Positions 61,310 through 64,000 of a DNA stretch of 64,000 nt are shown in pieces (positions within the stretch are counted from its first letter, which is position 1; each line of letters opens with the position of its first letter). Below the pieces are notes generated by a model that worked only from the letters and a program-made list of their open reading frames with translations, did not search any database and was not told the origin of the DNA. This DNA is from SBAX01 sp964646605 (GTDB lineage: Bacteria > Planctomycetota > Phycisphaerae > UBA1845). The DNA lies in NCBI GenBank assembly GCA_964646605.1, contig CAZYEX010000134.1:60888-124887 (forward strand), read 5' to 3'. A program made the position numbers and the translations under genes.

Positions 61310-62535
61310 TCCGTTGCCGCCAATGGTATCGTTCCCCCTCGCGTGCGATCTGCCCGCTGTCCATCTACGTGGGGCTTCTTGGTTCGGGGGCGCTGGCTGG
61401 TGCGCAACCCGACGGCGCGGTCGGGACCGTCGGCGGTGACATCATGCGCGGGTGGCGGGAGTTCTACGACAGAAAATGCGTCGAGTGCCATGCGGTATGG
61501 GATCAGGGCGGTCGTGTCGGCCCCGATCTGGGCCGGATCCGCGCCGACCGCTTGACCGATGGACAACTCGCCGGGGTCATGTGGAACCATATCCCCAAGA
61601 TGCTTGGGAAGATGCGGGAGACCGGACACCCGCCTGTCACCCTCTCGCAAGAGGAGATGGCGGATCTGTTTGCCCTCATCTTCTTCGTCCGGCAACTCGA
61701 CGAGCCGGGCGACCCAGTGCGAGGGGAGAGCATTCTTCGCGCCAAGGGGTGCAGCGAATGCCATCAGACTCGGGCCACCGGGGAGAGCATCGGACCGGAT
61801 CTGGCCAGGTGGGGGCGGTATGCCAACCCCATTGTCTGGGCCCAGTTGATGTGGGAGCACGCGCCGGTCATGGAAGAGGCGATGAGGCGTTCGGGGATTA
61901 AATGGCCGAAGTTGGACGGCGCGGACCTCGTTCACATCGTCGCCTACGTGCGCAGCACGGGAACAAGCGGGGAGAAGATCTACCTCAGCCCGGGGTCCCC
62001 GGTTCGTGGGCGGACGCTCTTCCAAGAAAAGAAGTGCCATCAGTGTCATCCTGGAACAGGGCCGGACTTGGCCGCCGCGGGTTTGCCTGCGTCCGTGGGA
62101 GCGCTCGCGTCTCGAATGTGGAACCATTCCCCGTTAATGATGCAGATGATGATCGCACAGGACGTCTCCCGGCCGCCGCTGACTGCTCAGGAGCTGGCCG
62201 ATATCGTGGCCTACGTCCTCGCTCTGGGGAGCGTGGACCGAGCAGGAGATCCGGCCCGCGGCGAGAAGTTGTTCGATCAAAAGGGGTGTGCGCAGTGCCA
62301 TCAACAGAATAGCAAGGGCTCGGCGCCGCGCCTTTCCAAAAGCGGCTTGGGATCCGAAATTGGACCCGTGTACATGGCGACGGCCATGTGGAACCACGGG
62401 GAAACTATGTTGGAGCGAATGACCGAGGCCGGCCTGGCTTGGCCCGTATTCCATGACCAGGAGATGATCGACCTGTTGGCTTTTCTGAATGTGCCGGATG
62501 CTCCGCAGTCCGTGGCGGACCCGGGTGACCGGTAG
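61306..62535 (+). CDS. Four-domain cytochrome c
   Basis: 409 residues with a signal peptide (ICPLSIYVGLLGSGALAGAQ) and four successive class I-type cytochrome c domains of about 90 residues, each with one CxxCH: CVECHAVWDQGG, CSECHQTRATGE, CHQCHPGTGPD and CAQCHQQNSKG. Each domain also carries a variant of MW(N/E)HxPxM (VMWNHIPKM, LMWEHAPVMEEAM, RMWNHSPLMMQMM, AMWNHGETMLERM). Its Met is a candidate axial ligand, and each domain has 'L(T/S)QEE(M/L)AD(L/I)hAhhh' near its end. It is translationally coupled to the NrfD gene. It probably carries electrons from the quinone-oxidising complex to a terminal acceptor. Confidence 0.92.
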   Translation: MIRCRQWYRSPSRAICPLSIYVGLLGSGALAGAQPDGAVGTVGGDIMRGWREFYDRKCVECHAVWDQGGRVGPDLGRIRADRLTDGQLAGVMWNHIPKMLGKMRETGHPPVTLSQEEMADLFALIFFVRQLDEPGDPVRGESILRAKGCSECHQTRATGESIGPDLARWGRYANPIVWAQLMWEHAPVMEEAMRRSGIKWPKLDGADLVHIVAYVRSTGTSGEKIYLSPGSPVRGRTLFQEKKCHQCHPGTGPDLAAAGLPASVGALASRMWNHSPLMMQMMIAQDVSRPPLTAQELADIVAYVLALGSVDRAGDPARGEKLFDQKGCAQCHQQNSKGSAPRLSKSGLGSEIGPVYMATAMWNHGETMLERMTEAGLAWPVFHDQEMIDLLAFLNVPDAPQSVADPGDR

Positions 62536-62600
62536 GAACGCGAACCGAGCCACGGCCCGAAGGGTGCTTGCTGGATCGGCGAAACGAAAGGTTTCTTCAG

Positions 62601-63116
62601 ATGCGTTGGGGCGGGCCATTCATGATCACGCTGGCAGTCTTGGCCGGCTGTGTCGCGGTCGTCTATGGCGTCGTCCGGCGCAGTCCGACGGTGAGCCAGC
62701 CCATTGCTTTCAATCATGCCGTCCACGTTGGTGGGGCTTCTTTGGTATGTGTCGATTGTCACACCGACGCCGGAACGCGCCGCGACGCCGGGATTCCGGG
62801 AAAACGTGTTTGTTTCGACTGTCACGATCCCGACCAAGAAGCGGGCAAGCACCCTCAGAAGGACAAGCTGTTTTCCTTCGCCAAGAGCGACGCCGAGGTC
62901 CCATGGATTCGTGTTGCTGCGACGCGACCCGACGTGTTCTTCTCCCATCGGCGCCACGTTGGGGCCGCGGGGATGGAGTGTCTGGACTGTCACGCGGGAC
63001 AGCCCAGCCTCACTGCTCCGCCCTCCACCGTTCGCCTTGTCATGACGATGACCTCCTGTATCGCATGCCACGAACGTAAGGCGGTCAGCACGGACTGCTT
63101 GGTCTGTCACCGCTGA
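62601..63116 (+). CDS. Membrane-anchored pentahaem cytochrome c3/c7-like protein (ActA/QrcA-like)
   Basis: 171 residues. One uncleaved N-terminal hydrophobic segment (FMITLAVLAGCVAVVYGVV) is followed by five CxxCH motifs: CVDCHTDAG, CFDCHDPDQ, CLDCHAG, CIACHERKA and CLVCHR at the very C-terminus. FNHAVHVGG..LVCVDCH and FFSHRRHVGAAGMECLDCH supply the distal His pairs typical of c7/c3 folds. Such proteins head the Act and Qrc complexes. Here the gene is last in the operon (65 bp after the four-domain cytochrome). The start at 62601 precedes the membrane segment. Confidence 0.9.
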   Translation: MRWGGPFMITLAVLAGCVAVVYGVVRRSPTVSQPIAFNHAVHVGGASLVCVDCHTDAGTRRDAGIPGKRVCFDCHDPDQEAGKHPQKDKLFSFAKSDAEVPWIRVAATRPDVFFSHRRHVGAAGMECLDCHAGQPSLTAPPSTVRLVMTMTSCIACHERKAVSTDCLVCHR

Positions 63117-63868
63117 ATCGGCCGGCACCGAGCCATGCTTCGGCACCTACTTCGCAAGAGGCACCGACGGAGCTAGCCGCGATACGGTTCACTCAAGGCG
63201 CACCAAACAAGCCCCACAAAGACGATTGAGATTCGGATGGATCCAAAGAACTCTCTGTCGCGAGGGAGGCTTGAATCATGTCGAGTATCGGCCAAGGAGG
63301 GCCGAGTTCGCCTCTGACTATCGTACGAATGGCTATCAGGGCTCCGCGGAAGCGGGACCCGAGCGCGCCGCGGTACTGAGGGCAGCGGCGTCCGTGTGTC
63401 TCGACGAACGCCTCTCGGTCTCTCCGACTCCACGTGCTCTTGGGCCCGAGCGCTACACTCTCGGGGTCTGCGGGCAGAGCCCTCGGCCACGGCAAGCTCG
63501 CACCCCGCAGTCTGCCGAATCTCGATTGTCCATGTCTGTCCAAGCGGACCCGAAACCGCCGCTGCCGACGACGCGCAGCCGGAGTTGCGCGGGGCGCAGC
63601 GAGAGCGGGGTGGACGTCTGAAAAACACGGTCCACAATGACCGATACGGAGTTCAAACCGGTCCTGAGTTGTCAGGTGGGCGGTTTATATCCGCCAAGGG
63701 TAGACCCTGGATATCAAGAGCGAGGTGCGCGCATGTCCTCTGCGTCAGTACTGCCCCGGAAGAAAGTCGATCAGCTGTTGAAGGGAGGATGTCCCACTCT
63801 TAGTTGAAGGTGGACAGCGGCTCGGGCACCTCGTCGGGGTCGATCAGACCGGGCTTCACGCCTCAAGT
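63117..63868. other. Stretch without a convincing gene
   Basis: Between the last cytochrome stop and the transposase fragment the open frames are short, Arg/Ser/Pro-rich and without a start site, signal or domain. No terminator with a T-run was found after the cytochrome operon. The sequence around 63650-63870 is somewhat less GC-rich and may belong to the insertion sequence that starts at the window edge. Confidence 0.5.
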
Positions 63869-64000
63869 TTACCCACATTTTAGGAACCCCACGGCGAGCG
63901 CGCCATCGACCATGCTCTGCAGTTTCGTCCAGCCTCGCCATAGGACGATCCAGCCTGGGGGGTGGTCGTGGCGACGATTTTGATGTCCGCCAAGCCGGGC
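63869..64000 (-). mobile_element. IS4-like transposase, C-terminal fragment (continues beyond window)
   Basis: Reading from the window edge on the minus strand, 43 codons end at a TAA (63871-63869): ARLGGHQNRRHDHPPGWIVL, then WRGWTKLQSMVDGALAVG and FLKCG. 'LGGxxxRxxDxxPGxxxLWRGWxxLxxhxxG' is the closing signature of IS4-superfamily transposases of the Tn5-like branch. The catalytic DDE part would lie to the right of the window. Whether the element is intact cannot be judged. Confidence 0.6.

Noticed and set aside
63173..63637. 154-codon minus-strand frame at the right end
   Set aside because: Arg/Ser/Pro-rich translation with no start site, signal or domain.

Overview
The window is a high-GC (roughly 62-66%) bacterial chromosome segment that is almost certainly from a member of the Planctomycetota, probably Phycisphaerae-like. 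The pointers are a DUF1559-type prepilin-like protein, dockerin-like tails of the planctomycete kind (GDADQDQDLD... FDFDRDGHVDLNDY), IPTL-CTERM sorting segments, FG-GAP and 'choice-of-anchor'-style surface proteins, tiny lipoproteins, an expanded TatC loop and many multihaem cytochromes. The species cannot be named from the sequence alone. No rRNA, tRNA or CRISPR array was recognised.

Region 1 (1-24 kb) is mostly housekeeping on both strands: tatC, a PH-domain membrane protein, a VOC protein, an SGNH hydrolase, a Tat-exported superoxide dismutase translationally coupled to an M42-like aminopeptidase, a glycosyltransferase with two upstream lipoproteins, a DUF2752 protein, a UbiB-like kinase, an MMPL transporter, ribE-pdxA (ATGA overlap), a 2-oxoacid dehydrogenase E2, a MazG-like pyrophosphohydrolase, an FG-GAP surface protein, a subtilisin-like protease and a PIG-L deacetylase. 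A lower-GC patch at 5.86-7.24 kb carries an orphan gene with its own promoter, a 19-nt palindrome and a possible transposase scrap.

Region 2 (24.4-32.5 kb) is one uninterrupted 2711-codon frame. It encodes three homologous beta-helix surface-protein modules. The two internal junctions each contain an IPTL-CTERM-like sorting segment followed at once by a signal-peptide-like segment, so it looks like a fused tandem array or a 'polyprotein'. After it come a small membrane protein, a UvrC that lacks the C-terminal helix-hairpin-helix domain, and a prepilin-like protein.

Region 3 (36.5-63.1 kb) is an electron-transfer island. I count 51 CxxCH motifs plus four wider CX3-4CH motifs in eight proteins. 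It includes a membrane NapC/NirT-type decahaem protein, a 1225-residue NHL-propeller/multihaem protein with nine tandem Cys-rich repeats, a pentahaem protein, an operon of histidine kinase, NtrC-type regulator, ResB-like repeat protein and 13-motif cytochrome, and an operon encoding a c554-like cytochrome, a lone cNMP-binding domain, a second pentahaem protein and an Act/Qrc-like quinone:cytochrome oxidoreductase (molybdopterin-oxidoreductase-like, 4x[4Fe-4S], NrfD, four-domain cytochrome c, pentahaem c). Five good sigma-54-type -24/-12 elements (10-11 of 12 consensus bases), two of them overlapping and divergent, sit just upstream of the genes in this island, next to the only sigma-54 activator gene in the window. 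I infer a sigma-54-controlled respiratory or extracellular electron-transfer regulon. The right end (63.1-64 kb) holds no convincing gene except the C-terminal end of an IS4-like transposase running off the window.
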